Shown here piece after piece: positions 49,102-59,440 of a stretch of DNA of 64,000 nucleotides (its first letter is position 1; the number at the start of each line of letters is the position of its first letter). The stretch comes from Triticum aestivum (lineage: Eukaryota; Streptophyta; Magnoliopsida; Poales; Poaceae). The stretch covers positions 475,513,037 to 475,577,036 of the forward strand of contig NC_057800.1 of the NCBI RefSeq assembly GCF_018294505.1, in the 5' to 3' direction. Both the position numbers and the translations under genes were made by a program. The notes below the pieces were generated by a model that was not told the origin of the DNA, made no database searches, and was given only the letters and a program-made list of their open reading frames with translations.

Positions 49102-51420
49102 TCTCTTGTAGGTGTTTGCTTCCATTGGGGGATCATGGTTGCTCGATAGCGGAGCTACAAATCATATGACCGGAAGCAAGGACTTGGTGGTGGACGTGCA
49201 CAAGGTTCCATCTATGCCCACCAATGTCGAGTGGGTGACGCATCATCTTCTAAGGTATTGGGACTTGGCAAGGTGGTCATCTCTCATGATCTCACGATCG
49301 AGAAGGTCATGCTTGTTGAGTCCCTTGCATACAATTTACTTTCCGTTTGTCAACTTGCTATCATGGGCTTTGCCACTTTCTTTGATATCGATACCGCGGC
49401 CCTCTTGTGGAGCAAGACTCTTAAAGTAGCCTTTGTTGGGCATGTCGAGAACGGTCTATATGTGATTAACTTTTCGGAGCGACCCACTAAGACCGCGACA
49501 TGCCTAATGGCTAAAGTTGATGTGGGATGGCTTTGGCATCGCCATTTAGCCCAGGTCAATATGAGATCTTTGCAAAGTCTCCTCAAGGGGGACCATGTCC
49601 GTGGACTAACGAATGTTAGTTTTGCTAAAGATCGTGCTTGTAGTGCCTGTATCGAAGGAAAGCTACATGAGAAGGCTCACCCTCCCACGACTATCATTTA
49701 TTCAAAGAGGCCTTTGGAGCTCCTTCACATGGATCTCTTTGGGCCTCCATCCTTCGATAGTCTTGGAGGTAGAAAGTATTGCTTGGTGATTGTGGATGAC
49801 TACTCAAGGTACACGTGGGTGTATTTCTTCAAGAGGAAGAGCGAGACCCAACAAACCATCATTGACTTTGCAAATGAAGCACAACGTCAACACAATGCAA
49901 AGATCTTGACAATAAGAAGTGACAACGGCACCGAGTTCAAGAACTACACCTTGGATGAGTTTCTTAGTCACGAGGGAATCAAGCATCAATATTCCGCACC
50001 CTACACCCCTCAACAAAACGGTGTTGCGGAGAGAAAGAACCGGACGTTGATGGATGCAGCAAGGACCATGATGGCGGAGTTCAAGTCTCCGTACAACTTT
50101 TGGGCCGAAGCCATCAAAACCGCGTGTCATGCATCAAATCGGCTCTACCTTCGCAAGGGCTTGAACAAGACTCCATATGAGATACTCACCGGTAACAAGC
50201 CCAACCTCAAGTACTTCCGGGTATTCGGGTGTAAGTGTTTCATTCTCAAGAAAGGTGTTCGGTTGTCTAAATTTGAGGCTAGATCTTATGAGGGCATATT
50301 TGTTGGTTATGCTACAAACTCTCATGCTTACCATGTCCTCAATAAATCCACGGGACTTATTGAGGAGACGTGTAACGTGGAGTTTGATGAGAATAACAGC
50401 TCCCAAGTGGAGCAAAGTGGCACTTGTGATGTAGGTGATGAAATTCCTCCTCAAGCCATAAGAAGAATGGGTGTTGGTTTCATCCTACCCATTGAGGAAC
50501 CCCTTGTGGCCGAAGGAGAAGGACAATGCTCCACTCAAGGCCCACACACTTTCGAAGAACAAAGTGAAGGCCCTAAACCTCATGAACAAAACCAAGGGCA
50601 AGATCATACTCAAGACGGTGTTGACACAACAAGTGATGCCCAAGGTCAAGTTCTCTCCCCCGAGCAAGTTCAAGATCAAGAACAAGTTCATGACGGCGCT
50701 CAAGATGATCAAGTAACCACTCCTCAACTCACCACCAAGGAGGAATTAGAGCGTCGTGCCGCCAAGGTTGCTTCCAAGCTCTCTACCAAGGATCATCTCA
50801 CGACGAATGTGCTTGAAAGCTTAAGAAAGGGGGTAAGCACTCGTAGACAATTAGCAAATTATTGTGAGCATCACGCGTTTGTCTCTTGTGTGGAACCCCA
50901 CAAGGTCTACGAGGCGCTAGAAGATCCGGATTGGCTCAATGCCATGCACGAAGAACTCAACAACTTCGAGCGCAACAAAGTGTGGAGATTGGTGCCAAGG
51001 CCAACGGGGAACCACAATGTCATTGGAACCAAGTGGATATTCAAGAACAAGCAAGATGCCCATGGGATTATCATTCGCAACAAGGCTCGTTTGGTAGCAC
51101 AAGGCTACTCCCAAGTCGAGGGTATCGACTACGGTGAAACCTTTGCTCCCGTTGCTCGTCTTGAATCCATTCGCATGTTGATTGCATATGCTTCTCATCA
51201 TAACTTTAAGTTACAACAAATGGATGTGAAGAGTGCTTTTCTTAATGGTCCCATTAATGAATTGGTTTACGTCAAGCAACCCCCTGGGTTCGAGGATCCC
51301 TACTTTCCCGATCATGTGTATCAACTCGATAAGGCACTCTATGGCCTTAAGCAAGCCCCACGTGCGTGGTATGACCACCTTACCGAGTTGTTACAAGACC
51401 GTGGTTTTGAAGTTGGCTAA
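49102..51420 (+). pseudogene. pol: Protease-integrase-RT N-terminus of the Maximus-like element
   Basis: The protease active site [12 protein letters not shown] (Asp codon at 49144-49146) is in frame +2 (from 49112). A frameshift near 49,225 leads to the frame open from 49231 to 51420. The integrase zinc domain reads WHRHLAQVN at 49534-49560: the second zinc-binding histidine is probably lost, CAG at 49552-49554. The cysteines follow in CSACIEGK. The catalytic DDE residues are present in HMDLFGP, SDNGTEF and [10 protein letters not shown] low-complexity linker rich in Gln and Asp (about 50400-50720) leads into the RT ([32 protein letters not shown]). A frameshift at about 51,415 ends the frame inside RT. 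Confidence 0.88.
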
Positions 51421-52430
51421 TCGACCCCACTCTTTTTACTAAGAAGGTCAAAGGGGAGTTGTTTGTGTGCCAATTATATGTTGATGATATTATCTTTGGT
51501 TCTCCTAACAAAGCTTTCAATGAGGAATTTGCCGCTCTCATGACCTCAAAGTTCGAGATGTCCTCCATGGGAGAGTTGAAGTTCTTTCTAGGGTTCGAAG
51601 TGAAGCAAAGAAGAGAAGGAACCTTCATCAATCAATCCAAATACACTCAAGACATGCTCAAGAGATTCAAGCTAAGTGACGTCAAGCCAGCTTCCACTCC
51701 TATGCCCACCAAGTGCCAACTTGACTTAGATCCCAATGGTAAAGTGGTGGATCAAAAGGTATATCGCTCCATGATTGGATCCTTGCTTTACCTTTGTGCA
51801 TCTAGACCTGACATCATGTTGAGTGTGGGAATTTGTGCACGGTTTCAAGCCGCACCTAAGGAAAGTCACTATGTGGCGGTCAAACGAATCTTTCGATATT
51901 TGGCTCATACCCCAAACTTTGGCTTATGGTACCCAAGAGGATCAAACTTCAAGCTTGTAGGGTACTCGGATTCCGATTGGGCGGGAGACAAAGTGGATAG
52001 GAAGTCCACTTCCGGAGGGTGCCAATTCCTTGGTTGCTCTTTGGTAAGTTGGTCTTCCAAAAAGCAAAGTCGTGTGTCTCTCTCATCCACCGAAGCGGAG
52101 TATGTGGCGGCCGGTAGTTGTTGTGCACAACTCTTATGGATGAGGCAAACTTTAAAGGATTACGGTGTCACTTGTGACAAAGTGCCTCTTTGGTGTGACA
52201 ATGAAAGTGCCATCAAGATCTCTCTCAACCCGGTGCAACACTTCAAGACGAAGCATATTGAGATCCGGTATCACTTCATCCGAGATCACATTAGGCGAGG
52301 AGAGATCGAGCTCAACTACGTCAACACTCATGATAACCTTGCAGATATCTTCACGAAGCCCTTGGATGAAGCAAGATTTTGCGAGTTAAGGCATGAGCTA
52401 AATATCATCGATTCGAGCAATGTTGCTTGA
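51421..52430 (+). pseudogene. pol: RT C-terminus and RNase H of the Maximus-like element
   Basis: Continues pol after the frameshift near 51,415; open from 51459 to the stop at 52428-52430. YVDD is in CQLYVDDIIFGSP near 51478-51490. The RT thumb and connection include MSSMGELKFFLGFEVKQ. RNase H acidic residues are in YSDSDWAGD, STEAEY and CDNESA, and the C-terminus has the copia hallmark HIEIRYHFIRDH. Apart from the shift it looks intact. Confidence 0.88.
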
Positions 52431-52433
52431 ACC

Positions 52434-53731
52434 CTTGCACACCCCACCATACTCAACGTGTTGTCCTATTTAGATGTAGGCATGGACATAGGGGGAGTGA
52501 TGTTCTCTCAATGAACTCTCCCTCCCCCCATTATGCATAAATCAATCAAGTCTTTCACATTAGCAATGTTTGATGGTACTTGTGCTTCAAAGACGAGTTT
52601 TGGTCATGGACCCAAGGATAATTCTTCATGTTGCCATACCAATTGACTCAAACATAGGTGGCTACGGCCACCGCCCTCTCTTTTGCAGAGGTGGTGTCTC
52701 GTGGTTGGTTCGTTTGTCGTGTGCCTTTCTGGTTTTGTGTGTTGCGTGGTCTTGTGGTGTCGTGTTGGCTCGGAGTGGTTTGTGCTAAGTTCCAGTTTTT
52801 CGCGCTCGAAACATGCATCTTCTTGAGCCCACGGTACTACCACGTCTGGGCGCGGTACTATCTCTTTGGGAGGCACGGTACTACCGCGCCACAGCACGGT
52901 ACTACCGCTCTGGTGCGGTACTTCGGAAGTACCATGTCGTGCGGTACTACCGTGTCTGGGCACGGTACTACCACGCTGTCAAGGGCGCGTGCGGTTATGA
53001 CTCGGGCAGGGGAGTTCCAACTCCCCATACCCATTCATTGTCTCTCTCTCCACGTCTCTCCCTCTCAAGAACGGCGCCGGAGGCCCTCGCCGGATCTCCG
53101 TCTCCGGCCACTCTCCTCCGATTCCGACCAGTGGGATCGTTCCCCACCACTTCCTCTTGCCATGGACCAAGGTTTTTCCCCAAATCCCTCTTTTTCTTGG
53201 CTGTTCTCTTGCTTCTAGGTTTTTGGGGAGAAACTCGTCGTTCTTGAGATTTTAGGCCAAATCTATGCAAGAGTAGGATGTAGGAGAGTCGTGATGCGTA
53301 GGAAACATACTTGATATGCTGTCTTGTGGTAGCTTTGTCCAACCGTAGTACCGTCGTGGTTTCGCGGGCTTTTTCAGATTTGAACCAGTTCAGATCTGAC
53401 GCGGTGCGGTACTACCGTGCCCGATGTACGGTACTACCGCTCTTGCGGAACTACCGCCCGTCAGGTGCGGTACTACCGTACCGAGCGGTACTACCGCTCT
53501 GCAGACGCGGTACTACCGCGCCGGCCACGGCGCTAAGGTCGTACTACCGCTCCTACACTCGGTACTACCGTGATCTTGCACGGTACTACCACGTCTAAGC
53601 GCCGTACTACTATCTTAGCTCCGCATCACTTGGCAGTACTACCGTAGGGATCAAATCTCTCTCTAGGCATTTATCATGTGTGCTTTCTGCTTGTTTCACT
53701 TGCGTTGTTGTGGTCTTTGCATTAACCTCTC
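52434..53731. other. Non-coding spacer between pol and the env-like ORF, with second palindrome cluster
   Basis: About 1.3 kb. A polypurine stretch ATAGGGGGAGTGA near 52488-52500 resembles a PPT. From about 52830 to 53645 there are roughly twenty copies of the CGGTACTACCG type, the same arms as in the LTR cluster but mostly with C at the centre. The ORFs across it have no recognisable domain; they follow the repeat. Confidence 0.75.
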
Positions 53732-55270
53732 TTGGCTGTTGTGGGTGTTTTTGCGTTCTGTGTCTCGGGTGGTGGCTCTCACTGTTCCAATCCCAGTCGT
53801 GACACTGGCTCCAAGCGTCTGCGCAACCCCCAAGACGAAGCCCCAGAGGGCTCCAATGCCCCCAAGCGCAATGTCAAGACCACTGCCAGCAAGCAAAAGG
53901 AACCGGCTAAGGGCATGGACGAGATTTCAACTGCTGAGTATGTCGAGCGCTGGAAGATCAATCCCTATGTGAATCCTCGGGCTATCCTTAGAGGCACCGA
54001 GTTGTTCTGGACCAAGCAACAGGCTCTCATCTATCTGGATGTGATCAAGAACAAGCAGAATACCTTCATGGATGTCAAGTGGATAGACATGCATCACCTG
54101 CGGAAGGACAAGTTTCGTGACTATTTTGGAGAGGCTCTGGACTTGGTGGAGCAGTTTGCTATTGAGCCGGTGATCTCCTTTCACCTTGACTATGACCCTG
54201 AGCTCATCTGTCAGTTCTTTGCCTCAGTGTACTTTCATCCCGGGGAGGAGCGGAGGATGACCTGGATGACCAATGGCCGTCAGCTGTCTGCTACATGGAA
54301 AGAGTTCATGGATCTGCTGCACATTCCTGATGACGGGCTTCACACCCCCGTTGGCGTTCGCCCCCATGCCAACTCTGAGTCTGCCAACAAGAACTAGCTT
54401 CAGCCCTTCCTTGTTGAGAAGGTACTCCCCAATGGCAAGTCATCTTGGGTGTTGAGCTCCTTTCTGGATATCATGCATCACATCTTCCGCAACACTCTGT
54501 TCCCACGCATTGGCGACAAGGACAAGGTACATGCATATCTAGTGGACATGTTGCTCTTGTGTGCAGAGGCATGTTCTTCTCATACTCAGCCACTTGATGT
54601 CTCACACATCATGTGGTGTGAGCTTCGGTTTGCGGTGTTCACTCGCAAGGTACCTATCTATGGACCGTACCTGTTTCTGCTGCTCTCCACCACTTGGGAG
54701 AAGACGTATCCAGGTGATGAGTTCCTTGCTCCAGACTGGATTCGCCATGAGTCCATCAGCCTCCGTGTCAAGCCCAACTGGTCCAACACCACTACCCGTG
54801 CTGAGGCATCTTCTGCTAGGAGGGCTGCTAGTGAGGGGGAGGCTGCTGCTGCTGAGACTGTTGCTGAGGACCATGCTGCTAGGTCCACCACTTCTTCCTC
54901 TGAGCCGTCATGGGCCAAGAAGCTGAAGGACAAGATGAAGACTCTCTTCTGCATGCAGGCGAAGGGACAGTACAGGGCTCACGTGACTGACAAGGAGAGT
55001 CGCCATCGTGACAAGAAGGTAATGAGGCTCTTTGGAGAGGATGTGTCTGGCGGGTCTGAGGATGTCATCACTCCTGAGGCTGCCTGGATGTCAAAGCAGG
55101 GCTACAAGTGGACCAGTTCAGAGGATGACCTCGAGGAGACTATCCCGCCGCTGAGTCTGACGAGGAGCATGAGGAGCAGTGAGACGACTTCTCCGCCTGA
55201 GCCACCCCGTGTGTGTAGGTGTCCTCTCTGCCTTTTTGGCGTCTCGATGCCAAAGGGGGAGAGAGTGTAG
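53732..55270 (+). pseudogene. Env-like / putative plant transposon protein ORF of the Maximus-like element
   Basis: A frame of about 512 codons from 53732 to TAG 55268-55270, broken by one TAG at 54395-54397. The part with AILRGTELFWTKQQALIYL and the part with HIMWCELRFAVFTRKVPIYG are typical of the 'putative plant transposon protein' domain found downstream of pol in many plant copia elements and sometimes called env-like. I see no signal peptide or convincing membrane span, so I do not support an envelope role. The true start may be upstream or spliced: the first ~20 codons look like spacer. Acidic, Ala- and Ser-rich C-terminus. Function unknown. Confidence 0.7.
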
Positions 55271-55503
55271 GGATTTGTGTTGTGTCGTGCTTGGTGTGTT
55301 TGTTTGCTTTGTCGTTTGGACCTTGTTTGCCTCGTTTGCTTTTGTTTGGTTTGTGCCTTCGAGACCTTTCCTCCATATGGTGTAAGACATATGCACTCTA
55401 TCTATCTTAGTTATCTTATGTTTGTACTATCTTGTCTAGTGATAGATATGCCTTGTCTCTATAATATAAGGGGAGCTCTGTTCCTATTCGTGCTCATCTA
55501 GGT
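55271..55503. other. Residual 3' sequence of the Maximus-like element
   Basis: T- and G-rich, no ORF. A purine tract AAAGGGGGAGAGAGTG at 55254-55269 overlapping the end of the env-like ORF is a second PPT-like site; Sireviruses commonly have several. The junction to gypsy LTR sequence is at about 55504. Confidence 0.6.
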
Positions 55504-56352
55504 ACGACGCGGAGCTTCCTCAGGCACGGCCTCACCAGGCTGGCTCGCGAGGAGGTGGAGAGACCAAGGCGGGGTACCTCATGAGGTGCCCGTGACGCAA
55601 GCCATGACGGCCAAAGGCGCCAGGCGGGTGCCAGCCCGCGCAGTGTCCTCCTTTCCTCTTTGGTGCAAAGGGAGCAAGCGCATCCGCGGAGTACCGAGGC
55701 GTCAGGCAAAGGTTGCCATTTCAGTGCAACAAGACCAAGACCAGGAGGACTGCAAGACGGAGGTCATCGTGGAGCCCAAGACGGCATCACCACCAGAGCT
55801 TTGCGCAGGCGAAGACTACTTTTGTCAGGATAGCTGGTACTAGCTGTCCCCCTTCAAATTAGCCCGCCATTGTTGGCTCCCTTCCCGCTCAATATTTGGG
55901 AAGAGGACCAGGGCCTCTATAAATAGGACAAGCCCCCCCCACGGGATCGGGGAGGAAAAAGAAAAGGAGAAGTAGGAGAAAGGAAAGAAAAGGAGAAGTA
56001 GAGAAAGAAAGAAGGAGAGAAAGGAGTGGAGATCAGAGAGAGAGAGAGAAGGGTGACTGAACTCCTCCCAGCAGTTCATCGCCCCAGCCAAGAGCAGGCC
56101 CTCGCGAAGCTGTTCTTCCTTGTATTGTTCATCATCATCAGCCCAAGAGGCAATCCACCACACCACACACTGGAGTAGGGTATTACACCACAACGGTGGC
56201 CCGAACCAGTATAAACCCTGTGTCATTCGCGTTGTTCTTTCCATAGCTTAGATCTTAGCGAGGCGGAGGGGTGCAGGTAGGCAGGAGGCGAAATCTCCGC
56301 GCGCACCCTAGTGTTCGAACCTCAAGGGTCTGCCGGAACCCGAAATCCGACA
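55504..56352 (+). repeat. 5' LTR (truncated) of the deleted gypsy element
   Basis: Aligns with 62079-62910. Ends AAATCCGACA. TATA box CTATAAATA at 55917-55925. A (GA)n tract lies near 56034-56050. Confidence 0.88.
55917..55925 (+). promoter_or_regulatory. LTR TATA box
   Basis: CTATAAATA, repeated at 62492-62500 in the 3' LTR. Confidence 0.65.
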
Positions 56353-56354
56353 TT

Positions 56355-56372
56355 TGGCGCGCCAGGTAGGGG
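56355..56372 (+). other. Putative primer binding site
   Basis: TGGCGCGCCAGGTAGGGG begins two bases after the LTR end, the normal PBS position. tRNA not assigned. Confidence 0.6.
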
Positions 56373-56423
56373 TGCGCCGGAATTAGTCTTCCACCGCCCC
56401 GTTCTCCTCCGACCATCGCGCCC

Positions 56424-58895
56424 ATGTCTGACGCTCGTCGGGCCTGCGCCGAGCGCCGGGACGCTCTCGCTTCCCGCATCGCCCAGACGGCTCCTGACAG
56501 CGGGCGTCCTCACCGTTCCCCGTCACCTGCCGTCAACGCCGCCATCGGCCCGGCGGGGGACGAGCAGCAAGCATCGTCTCAGCATCCGTCCGTGCGGCAA
56601 GACGGCCGCACCGCTACTCCCTCGCTCACCCCAGCTGGTTCTTCGTCCCACGCGCTCCGCGCACCCATGGAGGCTCGAGCTGTGCTCATCGCGGCAAACG
56701 AGCTCCTGCGCTACCGTCCCGTCGACGACGTCTATGAAGAATGGCTCGACCGCGTCGCCGAGCTCGTCCGCGCCGCAGGGGGCTCTCCTGCACCGTCCGC
56801 TCCGCTGCACCGCACCCCGCCCCGCGTGAGCGACGAAGCTCCGGCGGCGCCTCGGCCGCCTCCTCCACAAGAAGGCGCCATGGCTCCAAGGCGCGTGGCC
56901 CCTGGGCGGAACCCGCTCCGTCAGGTGCCAGCGCGGCAAGAGCAGAGCTGCCAAGAAGTCCCTCGCCCGCAAGAAGCTGCCCGGGCGCTCCCTGCTCCAG
57001 CACGTCGCGACCGTGCTCCTGCTCCCGCACGTCAAGACCCAGCTGCAATGCGTGGGGACATGCAGGACCAAGCTCTCCGTCACCCAAGGCCTCCCGTGGC
57101 CACAGCAGGCTACCGTGCCTTCACCACCGAGCTACGCAGCGTCGCGTGGCCCGGCAAGTTCAAGCCGGACCTACCTCCTCGTTACGACGGCACGGCTGAC
57201 CCTGCGGAGTTCCTCCAGCTCTACGAGCTGGGCATCGAAGCTGCCAACGGAGACGAGAAGGTCATGGCGAACTGGTTTCCCATGGCGCTCAAGGACGGGG
57301 CCCACACCTGGCTCCTGAACCTGGCTCCAGGCACGATCTCCTCCTGGGACGAGATGCGCACCCGCTTCATCGCCAATTTCCAAGGTACTCACGACTGGCC
57401 ACCCGCCGTGAGCGACATGCGCCGCATCAAGCAACAACCCGGGGAGACCCTGCAGAAGTACATCCAACGCTTCAACAACGCACGCCTCAAGATTCCCAAG
57501 GTGACCGAGGAGGCCATCATCTCAGCCTTCTCTGACGACATGCGCGATGTCAAGATGAAGGAGGAGCTGGCGATGCATGAAGACATGTGCACTTCCTTGG
57601 AGCTGTTCAACTTGGCAACCAAGTGCGCCAGGGCTGACGAAGGGCGTCTCTCCCTCCTCGAGCTGCCTGTCGCAGACCCAGAAGAGAAGAAGCCTAAGGC
57701 CAAGGATGTGAAGCGCAAGGGGGCTGCCGTGCTCGCAGCAGAACCAGACACCAAGCGGGGAAGAGATCAGCCCGAACCTTCCAAGGGTAGCCGGTACTGT
57801 GTGTACCACGACCTCCACACCCACAACACCAGCGAATGTCAAGAGCTCCGAGCTGTGCGAGAAGGAAGGATCGGCCGTCGCCCCGACCGCGGTGACTGGG
57901 GCTACGGTCGAGGAGGAGGAAGGAACGCAGGATGCTGGGAAGACCGTGGCCCGCGCCAAGGGTGGCGCGATCAACCTCGCGGGGATCGCTGGCAAGACCC
58001 GCCTCGCGAGGGAGACTGGAGGGATCAGCCTCGCGAGGATCGCCCGCATGGCAACACGGGCCTCCCTCCGCTGCCGCCGCTGCCAAGGAGAAACGAGTAC
58101 CGCCACCAAGACGAGGGGGTTGGGGGCTTCCAGGAGCCGTGCGCAATCGCCTGCATCCCGGGCGGGGCTCAGGCCCCAGCCTCTCAATGCATCTTCAAGC
58201 AGTTCGCCCGCGAAGTGAATGAAGTCCTCCCCAGGCTTGAAGCCACGCGCCCTCTCAGGTGGTCGGCGTGCGCCATCATGTTCAGCTCAGCAGATCAGCT
58301 CAAGTGTGCGGCTACAGCCGGAGTGCTCCCGATGCTTTGTTCCCCAATCATCAGCAACGTGGTGGTCACCAGGACCCTCATCGATGATGGGGCAGGGCTC
58401 AACGTCCTGTTCGTGGAAACATTCAACAATCTCCAAGTGCCCTACAGCCAGCTTCAGCCAACCAAGCCCTTCTCCGGAATCACCGACGGCTCCACGGTCC
58501 CGATTGGGCAGGTCCGCCTCCCTGTCACCTTCGGGGCACGCGACAACTACCGCACCAAGCTCATCGACTTCGACGTCGCTCACATTCGTCTACCGTACAA
58601 TGCCATCCTGGGGTACCCAGCGCTGGCCAAGTTCATGGCCGTAACTCACCACGGCTACAACGTCCTCAAGATGCCAGGAAGTGGCGGAGTCATCACGGTG
58701 CCGTGTGAAGAGAAGGACGCGATGTGTTCCCTAGAACGAGCCTTTCAGGCTGCGTCACTGGAAGACCCAGATCGCGGAAACAGGAGGCTTCCCGAGACCG
58801 CCGCCAAGAAGAAGACATTGTCCGGCCCGGCCCCTCAGGAGGTAGGCCCCTCTGGGCCCGTGCCTGCCCAGGGGGAACCTCCTTCCGTCGCATAG
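56424..58895 (+). CDS. gag-pro: Intact gag-protease of the deleted gypsy element
   Basis: Uninterrupted 823-codon ORF starting MSDARRACAERRDALASR about 50 bases after the PBS. Residues 1-235 are Pro-, Ala- and Arg-rich. The gag core lies at about 235-430 (KFKPDLPPRYDGTADPAEFL, then GETLQKYIQRFNNARLKIPK). A zinc-knuckle-like block YCVYHDLHTHNTSEC is at about 456-470, followed by an Arg/Gly/Trp-rich repeat tract with several RDQP-type units, probably RNA binding. The retropepsin is at about 630-760: active site LIDDGAGLNVLF and AILGYPALAKF. It stops at TAG 58893-58895; the same frame later reads the RT remnant. It would supply particle protein and could act in trans. Confidence 0.85.
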   Translation: MSDARRACAERRDALASRIAQTAPDSGRPHRSPSPAVNAAIGPAGDEQQASSQHPSVRQDGRTATPSLTPAGSSSHALRAPMEARAVLIAANELLRYRPVDDVYEEWLDRVAELVRAAGGSPAPSAPLHRTPPRVSDEAPAAPRPPPPQEGAMAPRRVAPGRNPLRQVPARQEQSCQEVPRPQEAARALPAPARRDRAPAPARQDPAAMRGDMQDQALRHPRPPVATAGYRAFTTELRSVAWPGKFKPDLPPRYDGTADPAEFLQLYELGIEAANGDEKVMANWFPMALKDGAHTWLLNLAPGTISSWDEMRTRFIANFQGTHDWPPAVSDMRRIKQQPGETLQKYIQRFNNARLKIPKVTEEAIISAFSDDMRDVKMKEELAMHEDMCTSLELFNLATKCARADEGRLSLLELPVADPEEKKPKAKDVKRKGAAVLAAEPDTKRGRDQPEPSKGSRYCVYHDLHTHNTSECQELRAVREGRIGRRPDRGDWGYGRGGGRNAGCWEDRGPRQGWRDQPRGDRWQDPPREGDWRDQPREDRPHGNTGLPPLPPLPRRNEYRHQDEGVGGFQEPCAIACIPGGAQAPASQCIFKQFAREVNEVLPRLEATRPLRWSACAIMFSSADQLKCAATAGVLPMLCSPIISNVVVTRTLIDDGAGLNVLFVETFNNLQVPYSQLQPTKPFSGITDGSTVPIGQVRLPVTFGARDNYRTKLIDFDVAHIRLPYNAILGYPALAKFMAVTHHGYNVLKMPGSGGVITVPCEEKDAMCSLERAFQAASLEDPDRGNRRLPETAAKKKTLSGPAPQEVGPSGPVPAQGEPPSVA

Positions 58896-59440
58896 GAAAG
58901 CGCGCCCGGCGCCCTCCTCAGGCAGGGCTCGGGGGCTCTCCCCTAGAGGGCCACCGACCTGGCTAGGGTCACGAGGGAGGCGCTTGGGCACCACATGGAG
59001 GCGTGTTTCGAAGCACGTTTCCCTCAAGAAGGAGTAAGGCAAGGAGAGCCAGACCCTCAGGAGTTCGTCAGCAAGGCCATTCAGGAGCTACAGGAGTCAA
59101 GGGTCATGAAAGGCGGCCGCCGTCTACCAGCAGTGGCTCCCCATCCAGGCGAGGATGGTGGGCTGTGCGTCTGCATCGACATACTAGGGCTCAACCGAGT
59201 CGCCTCTCTGGAGCGCCTCTGGCCCTCGCGAGTGGGGCGCTGCGGAGGTCTACCCCATAGCTACGTTCGCATGCCTTACGGCTTGCCGAACGCGGTAGCC
59301 ACGTAGCAGCGCCTCATGAGGGGCATCATGGAGGCACAAGAGGCCAGGCATTTCGCAGCTCTGGCGGAGATGGAGATGGTCCGCAAGGAGCCACCAGCGC
59401 CTCCGGAGCCTCCCGAGGCCCCTGGGCCTGGGGGCTCGTG
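58896..59440 (+). pseudogene. RT: Collapsed reverse transcriptase remnant
   Basis: In the gag frame, after TAG 58893-58895, only scraps of RT remain: the entry region QEFVSKAIQELQESRV, then CVCIDILGLNRVASLERLW, then directly YVRMPYGLPNAVAT (59260-59306) followed by a stop and QRLMRGIM. The segment holding the first catalytic aspartate is missing and the YVDD part is absent. This is an internal deletion that joins distant pol parts. Confidence 0.75.

Larger units (their letters stand above)
44854..55503 (+). mobile_element. Maximus-like (Sirevirus) Ty1/copia element, 3' end missing
   Basis: 5' LTR of 1,659 bases, initiator-tRNA-Met PBS, very long gag, pol in copia order (protease, integrase, RT, RNase H) and a further downstream ORF. 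The long coiled-coil gag, a single CCHC knuckle and the ORF after pol mark the Sirevirus lineage; Maximus is the Triticeae member I think fits. It interrupted the Fatima-like integrase (left target copy ACTAC, 44849-44853). At 55503 it meets a truncated gypsy LTR, so its 3' LTR is absent. Confidence 0.85.

Noticed and set aside
45168..53645. CRISPR-like array of short repeats
   Set aside because: The palindromes vary, spacing is irregular, and they fall within a plant LTR and retroelement spacer.
55271..56352. 3' LTR of the Maximus-like element
   Set aside because: No sequence matching the 5' LTR start TGTAAGGACATA follows the env-like ORF; the next LTR belongs to a gypsy element.
56523..58187. 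Minus-strand ORFs of 98-221 codons opposite to the gypsy gag
   Set aside because: Shadow frames of the GC-rich, intact gag-protease ORF with no recognisable motif.
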